A DNA stretch of 64,000 nt from Camellia lanceoleosa. Taxonomy: Eukaryota > Streptophyta > Magnoliopsida > Ericales > Theaceae. Numbering within the stretch: the first letter of the stretch is position 1; every line of letters starts with the position of its first letter. Positions 11,485 through 23,067 of this stretch are shown in pieces. The translations under genes and the position numbers were made by a program. The notes under the pieces are model-generated. The model ran no database searches and was not told where the DNA came from. It saw only the letters and a program-made list of their open reading frames with translations. The DNA lies in NCBI GenBank assembly GCA_025200525.1, contig CM045768.1:48062425-48126424 (forward strand), written 5' to 3'.

Positions 11485-11916
11485 TCTCTTTTCTGGTCTT
11501 GTGCGTCCACTGAAGAGATGTCATGGAGAGAATGGGAGTTAAATTGATGAATTGCTTGATCTTCCCTTTTGTGCATGCCTTACTTCTGAAGAAAGGTATC
11601 CTGTCCTCACCTAAGCCTGAAAGGTTAATACTTCAAATGGCCCCCTGTATTTATCAGAATGTAGTATAGTTTAGCTTTCCAGACGTGGGTATTTTGGACA
11701 ATTGGCACTCTTGATCTGTTAGATTTCTGTGTGTTGAGTGTGTAGGTGAGAGATTTCTTGGGTTTGCTGGCATTGGTTGTCCTTGTGGAGTAGCTGGCAT
11801 TGTTAGGTGCTAATCTAATTCTCTGGTCAAATTTACCTCATGACTCAAATTATTTCTTTGTGAACCCAATTTCTCTATTCTCTTTTGTTTTTGTTTTTTT
11901 ATTTTTTCCTCTCTCG
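11485..11916 (-). other. 5' region of the CHUP1-like gene, possible upstream exon
   Basis: In-frame codons continue upstream of Met 11484 to a possible acceptor TCTCTTCAG at 11512-11520. Further up, a minus-strand ATG at 11800-11798 opens a frame of about 48 codons starting MPATPQGQPM. Either a weak donor or a non-coding first exon ending at the strong donor TTAG/GTGAGG near 11610 could connect them. The sequence alone does not decide; a transcript would. Confidence 0.35.
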
Positions 11917-12172
11917 GGTAAATTATAAAAATGGTCCCTAAACTATACTACCGATTTCATTTTAGTAACTAATCTTTAAGTTGTATCAATTGCATTCTCA
12001 AACTTGCACATTAATTCAATGTAGTCCTTCAAATGCTTAATGTGAGGCCGTGTGAAGTTTATGAAATTAATTGATGCAAATTAAATATTAAGAAATTAAT
12101 TGATGCGAATTAAAAACTAAGGACCAAAATAAAATCAGTTATATATTTTAGGACTATATATGTAATTTAACC
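11917..12172. mobile_element. Small inverted-repeat element (MITE)
   Basis: The ends are imperfect inverted repeats of about 80 bp: GGTAAATTATAAAAATGGTCC at the left matches the reverse of the right end, GGACTATATATGTAATTTAACC. The type (GGACCAAAAT subterminal block) resembles the larger element at 15876-16696. No convincing 9-bp duplication is visible, so the class is inferred from the similarity. Confidence 0.6.
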
Positions 12173-13651
12173 TCCTTTTTGTCTACAAATTCGAAGTTTC
12201 AAACATACCCTTGATCAAACTTTCCTTGTTTTTCATTACTATAGAGAGAGATTTGATTGATTGCAAAATGCTAACCACCAATGTGTGAAACTTTCTTCGG
12301 ATTGCAGGTAGTCCAAGTGTTAGCTATAGATTGGGATGCTGGGAGTCCTAAAAGTCAATTTTGTTTTGATATCTGAGGCCCATCTGGTACGAATATAACC
12401 ATTGTGAAGCAATTGAAGGGAAAAAGGTAGAGAATAACATATAGTATATGGTAAGTAGAAAAATTAAAGAAAAAGAAAAAGGTATCGATTATTACTGCTT
12501 ACCAGCATGAAATCTACATGTACTTACTTTTTAATTTATACATATACATATACATATATATATTATTAACTTATTTAGAAAAGATAAATTGAGGATGAAA
12601 GTTAAGTATATATAAAGTGATTTAGAACACAAGCTTTCTATTAAGCGAGATTTGAGAAATGTGAGATTTACGCGGTTTTTATTTTTTATTTTTAAGAGAG
12701 ATCTATTGTTATTATTCGAACTCATGCCACCAAACAATCAAATTGAAATTTTGTTATTAAGGGGTGGTATGAGATGATCTAAATAAATATATTTTTTTAT
12801 TTTTTGACTTTTTATGAAATATAGGTTGGGTATAGATTGGGTATGAAGTGATGTGGTAGAGAAGTGATGTGACTTAAATAAGATATATGACTTAAATAGG
12901 ATAGTGATTTTTTGACTTTTTGAATTTTTTAGGTTATGACAAACAAAACCTAAATTTTCTGACTATAAAAAATGATAAATTTTGATTATAGGATTCGTTT
13001 GAGAAGTGAGTTGACATTTTAGTTTTTTGACTTTTTGTTATTTTAATTTGGGATTAAAAAGTCTCGTTTGAGATGAATTTTTTTACCTTTTTTAATTTTT
13101 GTGAGAAAAAAAATATAATGATTATAGATTGAATGTGATGTTTTATTTTATTAAATTAAAAAATTTATTTTATTTTATTTTTGACTATTTTAATTAAAAA
13201 AAACACCAAACCCCAACTTGCCAAACGAGCACATAATAACCTGATGATGATTATAGTGAAGAACATGAAACAATTTAGTTGAGAAGTTGCTTTAAAGGTC
13301 ACTCGCTGTCTGGCTAAAGGAAACACCATAGGTTGAGCTTATAATAAGCTAATCACTAGGTTCAGAATCATAGAAGTCCTTGAAACCCTTTAATAAAGGT
13401 GATATAGACCTAGGACTGTCTCACCCCTCCCATGCTCTCTTCCCCTAGGCTAGAATAGGTTTTTATTTTTATTTTATAAAATAATAAAATAAAAATTCTC
13501 AGCCATTGTAAAATGTGAAAATGTAAAAGTGCTTTAAAAGCATGGGAATTGGAGTTGGTGGTAGGAAGGAGCCAAACTTTAGTGGTCCTTAAATTTCAGC
13601 TTTTGCTTTTATGGCCTTATTAAATTTCATAGCCCTATTGGGAAGGGGACC
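12173..13651. other. Intergenic DNA with low-complexity T-rich blocks
   Basis: It holds several near-repeats of TTTTTGACTTTTT (12800-13200) and a segment that ends near CCAAACGAGCAC (13220-13232). These suggest old, decayed MITEs, but no paired ends could be fixed. No gene seen. Confidence 0.45.
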
Positions 13652-13660
13652 TTAGAGAGG

Positions 13661-15619
13661 GAAGTCCGGATCAGCCAGGGTCTCTAGCTTTTTTTTTTGG
13701 GTGACGATTCAAATTGGCCTCATCACCCCCACTCAAAATAGGCGACTAAGATCAACTTTAAAAAAAAAAAAAAACAGAGACAAATTTCCTCTTGCTCCCT
13801 CTCTGACACAATCTTCCATGAATGCTCTGTTTTGAATCTTCTTCCCTTCTCAATTTCTGTTTTTTTTTCGAAAGCACAAAAAATAAAAACAAAAAATAAA
13901 ATCCAAAATTATGAACGTTTGGAAAGGAAGGCTAGCTAGCTACCATAAGATATCTAGTATAAAAAGAAAACGACAGCGATTCGTAACTCGAAGGTTACAC
14001 GGCTCGAATGGCTCGAAAATGTAAAACGACGTCGTTTTGCAATTTTTTTTTTTCTTCTTCTTCTTTCCGTCTTCGTCTTCCTTTTCCTCTCTTTTCTGTC
14101 TCAAACATCTGTGAACATTGACAAACAGAACTTCATCTTCTTCTTCCTCTGTTTTCTTTCCCTAAAAACTAGCGTAACACCACCACTCTCAGTTGAAGCA
14201 AACTCACTTTTCTTCAACCACAAAATTGAACACAAAATTGATTCAACCACAAAATTGAAACTCATCACAAAACTGAAATCAAAATCAAAATCAAAATCAA
14301 ACCCACCCACCTAAAAATCAAACCCAATCAAACACAAAAGAAATTTGTGATTCACTACTGATTCACTGTATAAGCAAGCCAACAAAAGAAATTGGTTGCC
14401 CATTTTCCATAAGTATTGTCATTGAGCAAAAATGAAGGAAACTAAAAAAAACAAAAAAGGGAGAGAGTTATGAGTGAGTGGTAGTGGGTTGTGGGGAAGG
14501 AGGGATGGGATACAAGGTATGTTTCAATCAATCATAACCCACCCAACTCATGGAAGAAGGTAATGAGAGAGAGAGAGAGAGAGATAAAGATGGGATTTGG
14601 GTCTCTGTGTCTGTGTCTGTGTGTGAGAGAGAGAGAGGTCTGCTTTGGTATTCTTCTTCTTCCTTCTAAATATGGAGGGGAGAGATAGAGAAAAATGAGA
14701 AAGAAATAGAAAGAGAAAGAGACAGAGAGAGGAGGGTTGGTCGGGTCATTCGAGCCTCTACCTCTCGAGCTACGAGGCATTTTCCAAAAGAAAATCTGGA
14801 ATCTGCATATAATAAACAAAAAATATACACAGTGGAGTAGCAGCAAGTAACAATCTTTTTGCCAAGAAAATGAATATTATCAGTGTCATATCTCCACTTT
14901 CATAAAGAAGAAAAGAATCTCAGAGTTTACAAACTTTGAGATTTGGTTAAAAAAAACCAACTCATAATTTCCTTCTCTGCAAATTTTTTTCCACCTTCGG
15001 GAGCCCACCGCCATTGATGGAATCTGCAAATTTACCATCAAAGCGTCAGAGATTTAGAAGAACACCCAACAAATCATCAAGCCACAAATGTTAAAATCAT
15101 CAAAATCTGAAGCAAACTCATTTTCTCTCTCTAAAATTCAAGCAACAAATTTGAAGCAAACCCACTTTCTCTCTCTGAAATTCAAGCCACAAATATTTTC
15201 TTTGATTTTTTCATTTTTTTCTTAAATTCAAGCCACATAAATCATCCAAATTCTTAAATTCAAGCTGAAGTTGGTGGGGGTGGGGGTGGGGGAGAGGAGT
15301 CCGACGGGTGCTAACGGTCGCGGTGGTGCATAAGGGTCGCCGAAGGGTTTGGAAAAAAGAAGAAGGTAGTATATATGTATATATGTATCAAATGTAAAAT
15401 TAAGAAAAGAGAGATAGAGAAGGGAAGAAGATCCAAAGCAGAGCATTCATGGAAGATTGGGCGAGAGAGAGGAAATTTGTCTCTTTTTTTTTATTTTATT
15501 TTATTTTATTTTTAAAAGTTGATCTGAGCCGTCTGTTTTGAGTGGGGTGACGTGGTCCAATCTGAACCGTCACCCGAAGAAAAGGTTGGAGACACCGACG
15601 GGAGAGGATCCGAACTCCC
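13661..15619. mobile_element. Non-autonomous MULE with about 110-bp terminal inverted repeats
   Basis: The left end (GAAGTCCGGATC... then GGGTGACGATTCAAATTGG) is repeated in inverse at the right end (13661-13770 against 15619-15510), with a long, nearly identical block ending AGATCAACTTT. A 9-bp duplication TTAGAGAGG / TTAGAGGGG (13652-13660, 15620-15628) matches at 8 of 9 positions, as expected for Mutator-like elements. No transposase inside. The interior is gene-like: pyrimidine- and GA-rich leader-like tracts, and a minus-strand ATG near 14781 opening a short basic frame (MPRSSRGRG). This may be captured 5' sequence of a host gene, as in Pack-MULEs. Confidence 0.8.
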
Positions 15620-15875
15620 TTAGAGGGGGGATATGATTGGTTTATCCTGTTGGGTCACAGTTTCTAGGAGGAAGCAATTTTGCTTTTTGCCATTATCATT
15701 CATGCATTTTAGTTGTGTGCCATAGGACACAAAACTTGTGTCAACCCCTATTTGATGAGAGGTTATTTGATAATTTTAGACCAATATTTCACAGCATTTA
15801 TAACTTAATATTTGTCATGTTGTCTTTAGAAAATTTAACAAAACTATTGAATCTATTATTTTAACTAATAATTTA

Positions 15876-16696
15876 GGACAAATTACATTAATAGTCTTCA
15901 TAATTTTGGACTCATATTATTTTGGTCCTTAACTTTTTAATTGTGATATATTTGATTCTAAATTTTAAATTTTGTTTCAAATAAGAACAATTGAAGATAT
16001 CATTGTTCAATTTGTAGGACCAGAAATTAATTCAACAAAAATAAATATTAAAAAAATTATTTTTGAATTTAAAAAAATTATTTCTACTCACTAAAGATAA
16101 AATTATGTAAAATTGATAAATCTTTTATAAATTTATTTATTTACCAAATTAGTTTTTATTATATGTTTGGATGATGATCATGTAATGGGCGGTTTTAGGT
16201 TTTTAATGTGTAATTGATATATTTAATATATGAAATATTTTTAGTTTTGGATTTTTTAATTTAATGGATTGGTTTAATAATGATATCAAAGTTGTCACCA
16301 TATTTAACTTTTGAAAAAATAAAAACTAATTTAATGAAAATAAAAACAATCATCCATTACATAATCATCATCCAAAATACAATACAAATTAATTTTGGTA
16401 AAATAAATAAATAAACAAATGTGTAAAAGATTTATTAATCTTACATATTTTATCTTTGGTGGATAAAAATAATTTTAAAAAATTCAAAAATATTTTTTTG
16501 ACATGTATTTTTATCAAATTAGTTTATATTTTATCAAATTGACGACTTTACTCTTAAAAAATTGAGCCATTGTATTTCCAATCGTCTTTATTTAGAACAA
16601 GATTCAACATTCAAAATCAAATATGTCACAATTGAAAAGTCATAAACCAAAATGACGCAAGTTTCAAACTATAAAGATCATTATTGTAATTCATCC
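15876..16696. mobile_element. Fold-back MULE-type MITE (821 bp)
   Basis: The ends GGACAAATTACATTAATAG and (reverse) GGATGAATTACAATAATG begin inverted repeats that extend, with interruptions, for most of the element (about 15876-16190 against 16330-16696). A perfect 9-bp duplication AATAATTTA lies at 15867-15875 and 16697-16705. No coding frame. A transcript would fold into a hairpin of roughly 300 bp per arm. Length, long inverted repeats and 9-bp duplication fit a Mutator-like MITE. Confidence 0.88.
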
Positions 16697-16705
16697 AATA
16701 ATTTA

Positions 16706-17280
16706 TTAAATTACGGTGCCACATAAACTTGAGGACCACTAATAAATTTCCCTATTTGATTCATACTTGGTACCTTACTCCTAGCTTCCCTGGAAATATA
16801 CGTGCGCTATGGGCACTATTACTTAATTCTCAATATTGATGCAACTCGAGGTCTTAATCCAAAACATTCCGAAGAAACTAAAATTAATTCAATCTAACTT
16901 TGTTAATAGACATATTGGGTGATTAAATTGAAACAATTTTTATACGTTAAGATATAGATCGACACAACTTTAATATTGAGGGACCAAATTGAAACACTTT
17001 TATATATTAAGAATAAAATTGACATAATTTAAATACTAGAAACCAAAATGACACAATACTCATAATAATTACATAATAAATTACAGTAAACAACCCCTTT
17101 ATAGGTCCAATTAAGCAATCCATTCCAATTTGTAGATTGAAGAGAAGAGAAAAGCCCTCTTCCTAATGATACTCAACAACCTACCATTATTCTCAACCAC
17201 AAGATTGGCAAATATATATATATAAGGATATACAACCATTATTTCAATATAACAAAATTTGAATGAGTGGCTATATAATA
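16706..17280. other. Intergenic DNA with decayed MITE-like motifs
   Basis: It has motifs of the GGACCAAATTGAAACAC type (about 16980-17000 and 17040-17060) resembling the MITE ends nearby, but no complete pair of ends. It leads into the 3' end of PDC copy A. Confidence 0.4.
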
Positions 17281-17484
17281 ATGCTCATTCTCAAGCAACT
17301 CTTTGCTTGTATCATCCTTGTGAACAATCACTTGTATGAAGCACAAACAATCTTTCTTCTACCCAGTTGCCATTCCAATTGCTTCAATTACCGCCTCTTC
17401 ATGTCTCACCTGCATTTTTAATGTTCAAAATTTTGAGTTTTGAACCATATGGAATCTATCTAATATATATGTATGTATGAGTAG

Positions 17485-18362
17485 CTATGAAGCACAGTTA
17501 CTTCAAATAGAATGATGTATCCGTATCGTATCCGTATCGGATATCAATACTCCTTGGATACTCGCGGATACGTATCGGATATTTATTAAAAGTATCGGAT
17601 ACTTCTTAATTATTTTTTCATTAATTTTGGAGTATCGAATACTTAATTTTGAAATATTAGATACTCCAAGTCATGTTTACTTATTTTATGAAATTAGAAT
17701 TGTAACATTTCTTGCATAGTAATAATATAATTGCAAGTATAAATATAAGAATATTTTGTTAATACTTTGTTAAGTTTTTCGATAAGAAGAGTACAGTGAG
17801 TTAAATAATAGAATTTATCAAATTGATGTATTCTAATCATTTCATGCATGTCCCCTATAATTACATAGAAAGTAAGAATTAACAAGAGAATATAACAATG
17901 GTAAAATTAAATATCAATAAATAAATAAGCAAGTAAACTTGAATACAATATTTTTCATTAGTGTCAAAGGAAAAAGTATAGGGACAAGTTGTCAATTGTT
18001 CTATTATTGTAATATAAATATATTAAACTTGATATTGAAATGAAATATTTGCAAGACCTATTAAAAATTTTAAAGTAAACAAAACAAGCTACTAGCTTAA
18101 ATTAATACAAAATTCTTAAAGGTTAGTATTTTACATTATAAAATTACATTGTGGTTTTTCAACGTTTTTACATTATAAAATTACATTGTGGTTTTTCAAC
18201 GTTCTTTAGTTTATGTGTAACTCACTATTAATAATTTTAAAAAATATATTTTTCACAAACGTATCCTAGCCGTACCGGTATCCTATTTTTTTAGGTTTTG
18301 TCGTATCGCCGTATCCGTATCGTGTCGTATCCGTATCTCGTATCCGTATCTATGCTTCCTAG
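17485..18362. mobile_element. hAT-like non-autonomous element with GTATCC-motif ends
   Basis: A perfect 8-bp duplication ATGAGTAG (17477-17484, 18363-18370) and short inverted ends CTATGAAGCA / CTAGGAAGCA define it. Both subterminal zones are packed with GTATCCGTATC/GTATCGGATAC motifs in varied orientation (17517-17660 and 18255-18350). The interior is AT-rich with no transposase. Duplication length and subterminal motif arrays fit the hAT superfamily. It sits in the last intron of PDC copy A; the matching intron of copy B (31780-31891) lacks it, which confirms both borders. Confidence 0.88.
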
Positions 18363-19179
18363 ATGAGTAGTATATATAACCTTTGTAGTCCAACAGTTGC
18401 CTCCACCATTGTGGAGAGCATCCACAAGCCCAGTGTAGTTCCAATTCTTAATTACTTTGGATTTCGACTTCTATATGGTGTATCCCCCATTGTTTATTAA
18501 GAAAATGATGCCCTTCTGCCCAGATCGAATCATAGTCGACACATCTTGTGCAGGCATCTGCTAATGCTTAAATTAAATGAAAATATGGGTTGATGACTTG
18601 CATATTCAGTTTCAACAAAAATGATCAAAAATTAAAAATGACCTGAAATCTCTTGTTCAAAAATTTTGTTTGTACCCGGAAGCTCCCGTTACCAATGCAA
18701 GCAAAAGCAATCACTCGCTTATCCAGTACAGCTTGAGCATAGCCTAGCGTTGCACCAACTGACCATCCAATCAAAGCATGTTGCATTTGGAATTCGGATC
18801 TGTAATGTAACACCAATTATTTTTATTTTTTATTTTTTTCAATGAGAGTTGTAAAAAAAAACTTAAAACACCAATCAAGGATGCTTTAGGATTTGATTAC
18901 TACCCACATTCTTCTGGTAATTTTAGCTTCTGACAGTTGAACCAAGAATCTCCCGTCTCTGCAATCAGAGACATGTTGTGTGAGAGCATCTTCTGTGTGT
19001 GTCGAAAGAGATCATTGAGCCTCAAAGGCTCGCCAGGTTCGCATTTCAGAGGAATTTGAAAGTGCACTTAGAAAGTCATTCATCAAAACACAGCCAAGAG
19101 CAGCATCATTATTAATAGCCACTCGATCAGGAAGCACGATTATCGCCTTCTCATTCTTGGCAAGGAGTGAGTATCCAAC

Positions 19180-19349
19180 TGTGCGGACTAGTTTCCGCAA
19201 TAGAGTAAGATGAAACTTCGTGGACAAACCCTGGTGCACCGATGGGTGAAGACCTGCACAAGGAACAAATAGTTAGACTGCCCGACCGGGGGTTGGTCGG
19301 AAACCCCTCTGACGGTCGAGTCAGTACCAGAGTAATTGTGCCCCCTTCA
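19180..19349. mobile_element. 170-bp solo LTR in a PDC exon
   Basis: It begins TGTGCGGA and ends CCCTTCA (TG...CA) with a perfect 5-bp duplication CCAAC at 19175-19179 and 19350-19354. The flanks join exactly within the PDC codons for Tyr-Ser-Ser-Val-Gly-Tyr. Read on the minus strand it holds a GACTCGACCGTCAGAG block like the R-U5 region of the Tat LTRs in this window. It has no U3-length sequence, so it looks like a miniature (TRIM-type) LTR. The added 175 bp shift the PDC frame. Confidence 0.85.
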
Positions 19350-19474
19350 CCAACTGAGCTATAGTCATTAAAAATCGCCCCAAGAAACATGTATGCATCA
19401 GCTGATTCCACAATCTCTACACAGAAAGAAGTGCATACGACACCCAATAAGTTCCGATGAATTAAAAGACCCAT

Positions 19475-20085
19475 TTGTGTGTACTCTTAGAAACTTAATT
19501 ATTTTAGTTGGTTTTTTTTATTATTTGATTATTTTAGTCTGGTTAAAAAAGTTGTCTTTAAATGGTAGGTGTTTTTTTTAAAAAAAAAATTGATTTGATG
19601 GTTGTAAGAGAAAAATTAAAATAATTATAATTTGGATGCGACATTGTGTCTTATTAACTATTTTATTTTATTTTAATTTTATTTTTATTGATTATTTTAG
19701 CCAACTTTGGCATCCCAAATGAGGCCTCTGTCCCTCTATCGCTTTGTCTCCCGTGGGATTCAGTGACTTTCATTTTTTAAATTTTTTTGTCAAATTCAAG
19801 TTTGATAATAGATTTGATAAATTCTCAATTTGATAAAAAAAAAAAAAAAAAAGACTGTTTACTGATTTGATGAACATTGAAAAAAGAATTGGAGATGATT
19901 TTTAAATATATATTTTTTTATCAAATTTAAATTTAATAAAAGAAAATGTGAAGAATTAGAGATCTACTAAATAATCATTTTTTTTCAACTTACATAAGTT
20001 AATTCTACTTCATATGTTATAAGCAGAAATTGTATCAAATATTCTAATACAAAATAATAATAATAATAATAATGAACTCTATATA
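19475..20085. other. AT-rich spacer between PDC copy A and the Tat element
   Basis: AT-rich with T and A runs and an (AAT)n tract near 20052-20073. The 5' half of PDC copy A would be expected here but is absent. CTACA at 20086-20090 is the left target duplication of the Tat element. Confidence 0.5.
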
Positions 20086-20090
20086 CTACA

Positions 20091-20629
20091 TGTGGGGATA
20101 TATTTTTGAGTACCAACACGTGGCAAGGTGACGCCGATATATCATCCGAGGTGCAACATGTCCTGGTCATATCGCTGAGATGATCTCGGCGTGGCCGAGG
20201 TTATCTCCGAAGATATCGGAATTCAAGATAAACGGATAAGGGACAAGAGTCCTAGAATGAGGAAAGACTTCAAGATGGATAAGGATAATGTTCTTAGGGA
20301 GTCTATCCTTATCTCTTGAGGAGTCCAAAGTAAGCACTGAATGAGAGTCCATAGAAGTCAGGCTTCTATCGGGACTAGGATTGAGTTAACTATAAAAGAG
20401 AGGCACCACCGTGGGTCTAAGGTACGCAATTTGTATTCTGAACAGTGAGATTAGCACTATTGATTATCTTTGAGAGATATACTGACTTGATCGTCGGAGT
20501 GCCCCCGGGTAGACGAACCACCGCTGGAATCTTCTCTTTCTGTTGCAGGTTAGACAGGCGTCATCTATTCTGCCAGTGCTCTCCAACTAAATACTAAGTT
20601 GGCAATGTGGTCGGAAAATCACCCACACA
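20091..20629 (+). repeat. 5' LTR of the Tat element
   Basis: TG...CA ends. U3 holds ACACGTGGC (20117-20125, an ABRE/G-box) and TATAAAAG at 20391-20398. The pair TTGACTTGATCGTCGGAGTGCCC-like block and TTGCAG lies in R-U5. In the 3' LTR the G-box is mutated to ACATGGC, while the LTR of the second Tat copy (60847-61384) keeps it. Confidence 0.93.
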
Positions 20630-20630
20630 A

Positions 20631-20648
20631 TTTGGCGCCGTCTGTGGA
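20631..20648 (+). promoter_or_regulatory. Primer-binding site of the Tat element
   Basis: TTTGGCGCCGTCTGTGGA starts one base after the LTR end. TGGCGCCG matches the complement of the 3' end of plant tRNAs of the Asp/Arg type used by Tat and Athila elements. The exact tRNA was not verified. Confidence 0.75.
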
Positions 20649-20664
20649 AAAGAAATTAGAATAG

Positions 20665-23067
20665 ATGGCCAGTAACGGACAGAAGGAAAAGATTGGGGAC
20701 GACACTCCTGTTGGGAGTGGGAGACCTATTGACCTTGATGTCGAAGGAGACAGGTCCAACGCAGAAACTCATGAGCAAACTCACGGAGTAAAAGACGTCG
20801 GCCAGACTGGCGACGTACCAAAGAAACCTGATCGAAGCGGGTACTACAATGAAGGCGACCTCCAGGTATGGAAGGACAGGTGCCTACGAAGGGACGAAGA
20901 GGTGAAAGAGATGACAAACAAATTGGCAGACCTGCAATCAGTCGTCAATTTTATAATGCAAAATAACGTCATGTAGCCACCATACCCGCTGCAGGACACG
21001 CCGATTCCAGCGGCCAATGCCCAGAAAGAATGGCAGAAAGCAATCCCAGAAGCCCCCCAGCACACCAGGAACGAAAGACACTCTCACCGGCCTTCAAGTG
21101 AGGTCGGAAGAGGGGAGTCAAGGAAGGAAGATTCACAAAGGACACAATGCACCAAGAAGGCCGACCGCAAAGAACATCGGCATGTTCAAGGGCGGGCATT
21201 ATGCTTCGACACAACTCATGGAGAAAGATCGAAAAGGGCTCACCACGAGGCCGAGAGTAGTATACCGAAAAGACTGAAGTCGAAAGATAGCCGAGCTCCT
21301 GGGCGGAGCAAAGAAGACTTGAGAGATTACCTCAAGAGGAAGCAACAGAACGCCGATGCCGAGGTAACTTCACCTGTTAAGCGGAGAACACCATTCTCGG
21401 CGGAATTAGACAAATTCGAGGCACCAAAGAGATTCAGTATGCCGAGGTTCCAAATATACGATGGTAAGTCAGACCCCAACTTTCACGTTGGATTATACTT
21501 GAACTCAATGGCATTGTATAGTGAGAACGAGCCGTTGCTCTGCAAAGTGTTCCCCTCGTCCTCCGGGGAGATTGCATCAGATTGGTTTCACAAACTACCA
21601 AAGGGAAGTGTGAAGACCTGGGAAGGCTTGGCCGAGATGTTTGTGGCCAGGTTCGTGACAAACAAACTTTAGCCATTAAGAGTGGATGCATTGATGGCTC
21701 TGAAGATCAACAAATATGAAGGCCTTAGGGCCTACGCCAAAAGATACTATGAGGTGTTCAACCGAATACCTGAATGTAATCAAGAGGTGGTAGTCGTATC
21801 TTTCAAGAACGGCCTGAAAGATGACTGTCCACTACGGAAGTCATTGGCAAAGACATTGCCAAAAAGTATGGAGGAACTCATGGCCAGAATCGAGAAGTAT
21901 GCTAGAGCTGAGGAAGATACGTCGGGGAATAAGGAGACAAAGCACGAGAAAGGAAACGGCTCGCCGAAGCGAGGCCGAGGTAACAACGGATCCTTCAAAC
22001 AAGAGGCAGAATTGAGGGCTGTGCAGGCAGTGACAACTGTGTTCCGAATCCCAATTCACAAAGTCCTGGATCAAATTCGGAACCAGCCCTATTTCAGAAC
22101 GCCAGAGAGGACTCTAGGAGAGTTCATGGGAAGAAACATTGGCAAGCATTGTGCCTACCACAATGAAGATGGGCATACAACTCAGGGTTGTAGAGCCCTG
22201 AAAACACACTTGGAAGACCTGGTGAGACAAGGACATCTGAAAGACCTTGTCGATGAGACCAGGACAAGGGAAGAACGGGCAAGATTGCCTCAAGCACCAG
22301 TAGCCCCACCTCCCCCAGCACAGCAGCCGCAGGTAGGAGGACCTTGGGTAGTCAACGTAATCCACTCGAAGGTCAACGAAAATGAAATCCGAGGAGAAAC
22401 CCAGAAGGTAAAACACCTACAACATGTCTACCAAGTCGGGGAGAAAAGACATCGGGCAAAAGAGTGCCAGGGACCAATGATAACCTTTACTGAAGCCGAC
22501 CTAGAGATAGTCCAGCATCCGCATAATGATGCCTTGGTAGTATCCCTCCAGGTTGGGGAGTGCCAAGTGAAATGCATCCTGATTGACCAAGGTTGCTCTT
22601 GTGACATCATGTACGTCCGATGTTACAAGGAGCTCGGCTTTCACCCAGATGATATGGAACAATCCAATGGCCCAATGGTTGGGTTCAATGGAACGCCGAC
22701 ATGGCCACTGGGAGCAGTAAGCTTGGAGGTGCAAGCTGACACCAGGAAGATCAAGACAAAATTCACCATCATCGATACACCTTCCCCTTACAACATCATC
22801 TTGGGAAGGCCATGGCTGCATGCGATGAGGGCAGTTCCCTCAACATTGCATAAACTATTGCGATTCCCAACAGAGCAGGGGATAGAGGAAGTTAGAGGCA
22901 ATCAGCTGCAGGTGAAGAATTGCTCCATGGCAGCAATGAAATCTACCTGCAGCATACGAGAGCCAGAAAAGGTAGAAAATGAAGATGAGGACGTGGAAGT
23001 CCTAGAAGACATCGGTAAGGAGCCAGCCGAGAAGAGCGAAGAGGCACTAAAGAAAATCCTCGTCTAG
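20665..23067 (+). pseudogene. Tat element gag and protease region
   Basis: The frame opens at ATG 20665 and continues past in-frame stops at 20974-20976 and 21670-21672 to 23067. It contains an N-terminal coiled-coil-like region, the gag core (blocks around FSMPRFQIYDGKSDPNFHVGLY and WFHKLPKGSVKTWEGLAEMF), and a zinc-binding-like segment CAYHNEDGHTTQGCRALK. It then has an aspartic protease in which the usual Asp-Gly/Thr-Gly triad reads Asp-Gln-Gly (ILIDQGCSCDIMY), so the protease would probably be dead even without the stops. It is followed without a gap by the polymerase region. Confidence 0.85.

Larger units (their letters stand above)
17281..19474 (-). pseudogene. Pyruvate decarboxylase pseudogene, copy A (3' half)
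   Basis: Exon pieces at about 19474-18904, 18799-18676, 18557-18381 and 17409-17281 encode the second half of plant PDC, the thiamine-diphosphate enzyme that turns pyruvate into acetaldehyde in the cytosol. Recognisable blocks are [63 protein letters not shown] and [13 protein letters not shown]. Lesions: a 1-bp deletion near 19445; a 170-bp solo LTR (19180-19349); a deletion removing the stretch after DFLSAL; a TAG near 18460 beside a deletion; and a TAG near 17370. The cofactor motif Gly-Asp-Gly-Ser reads Gly-Asn-Gly-Ser. The 5' half of the gene is absent. The last intron holds an 878-bp DNA element. Confidence 0.92.

Noticed and set aside
14491..14846. Overlapping ORFs on both strands in a GA-rich stretch
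   Set aside because: Low-complexity GAGA and CTCT runs create open frames; only the short MPRSSR start is kept as a weak hint of gene capture.
19350..19370. tRNA A-box-like TAGCTCAGTTGGT on the minus strand, suggesting a tRNA or SINE
   Set aside because: These are PDC codons (Asp-Tyr-Ser-Ser-Val-Gly); the sequence after them is the 170-bp LTR and no tRNA fold or B-box follows.
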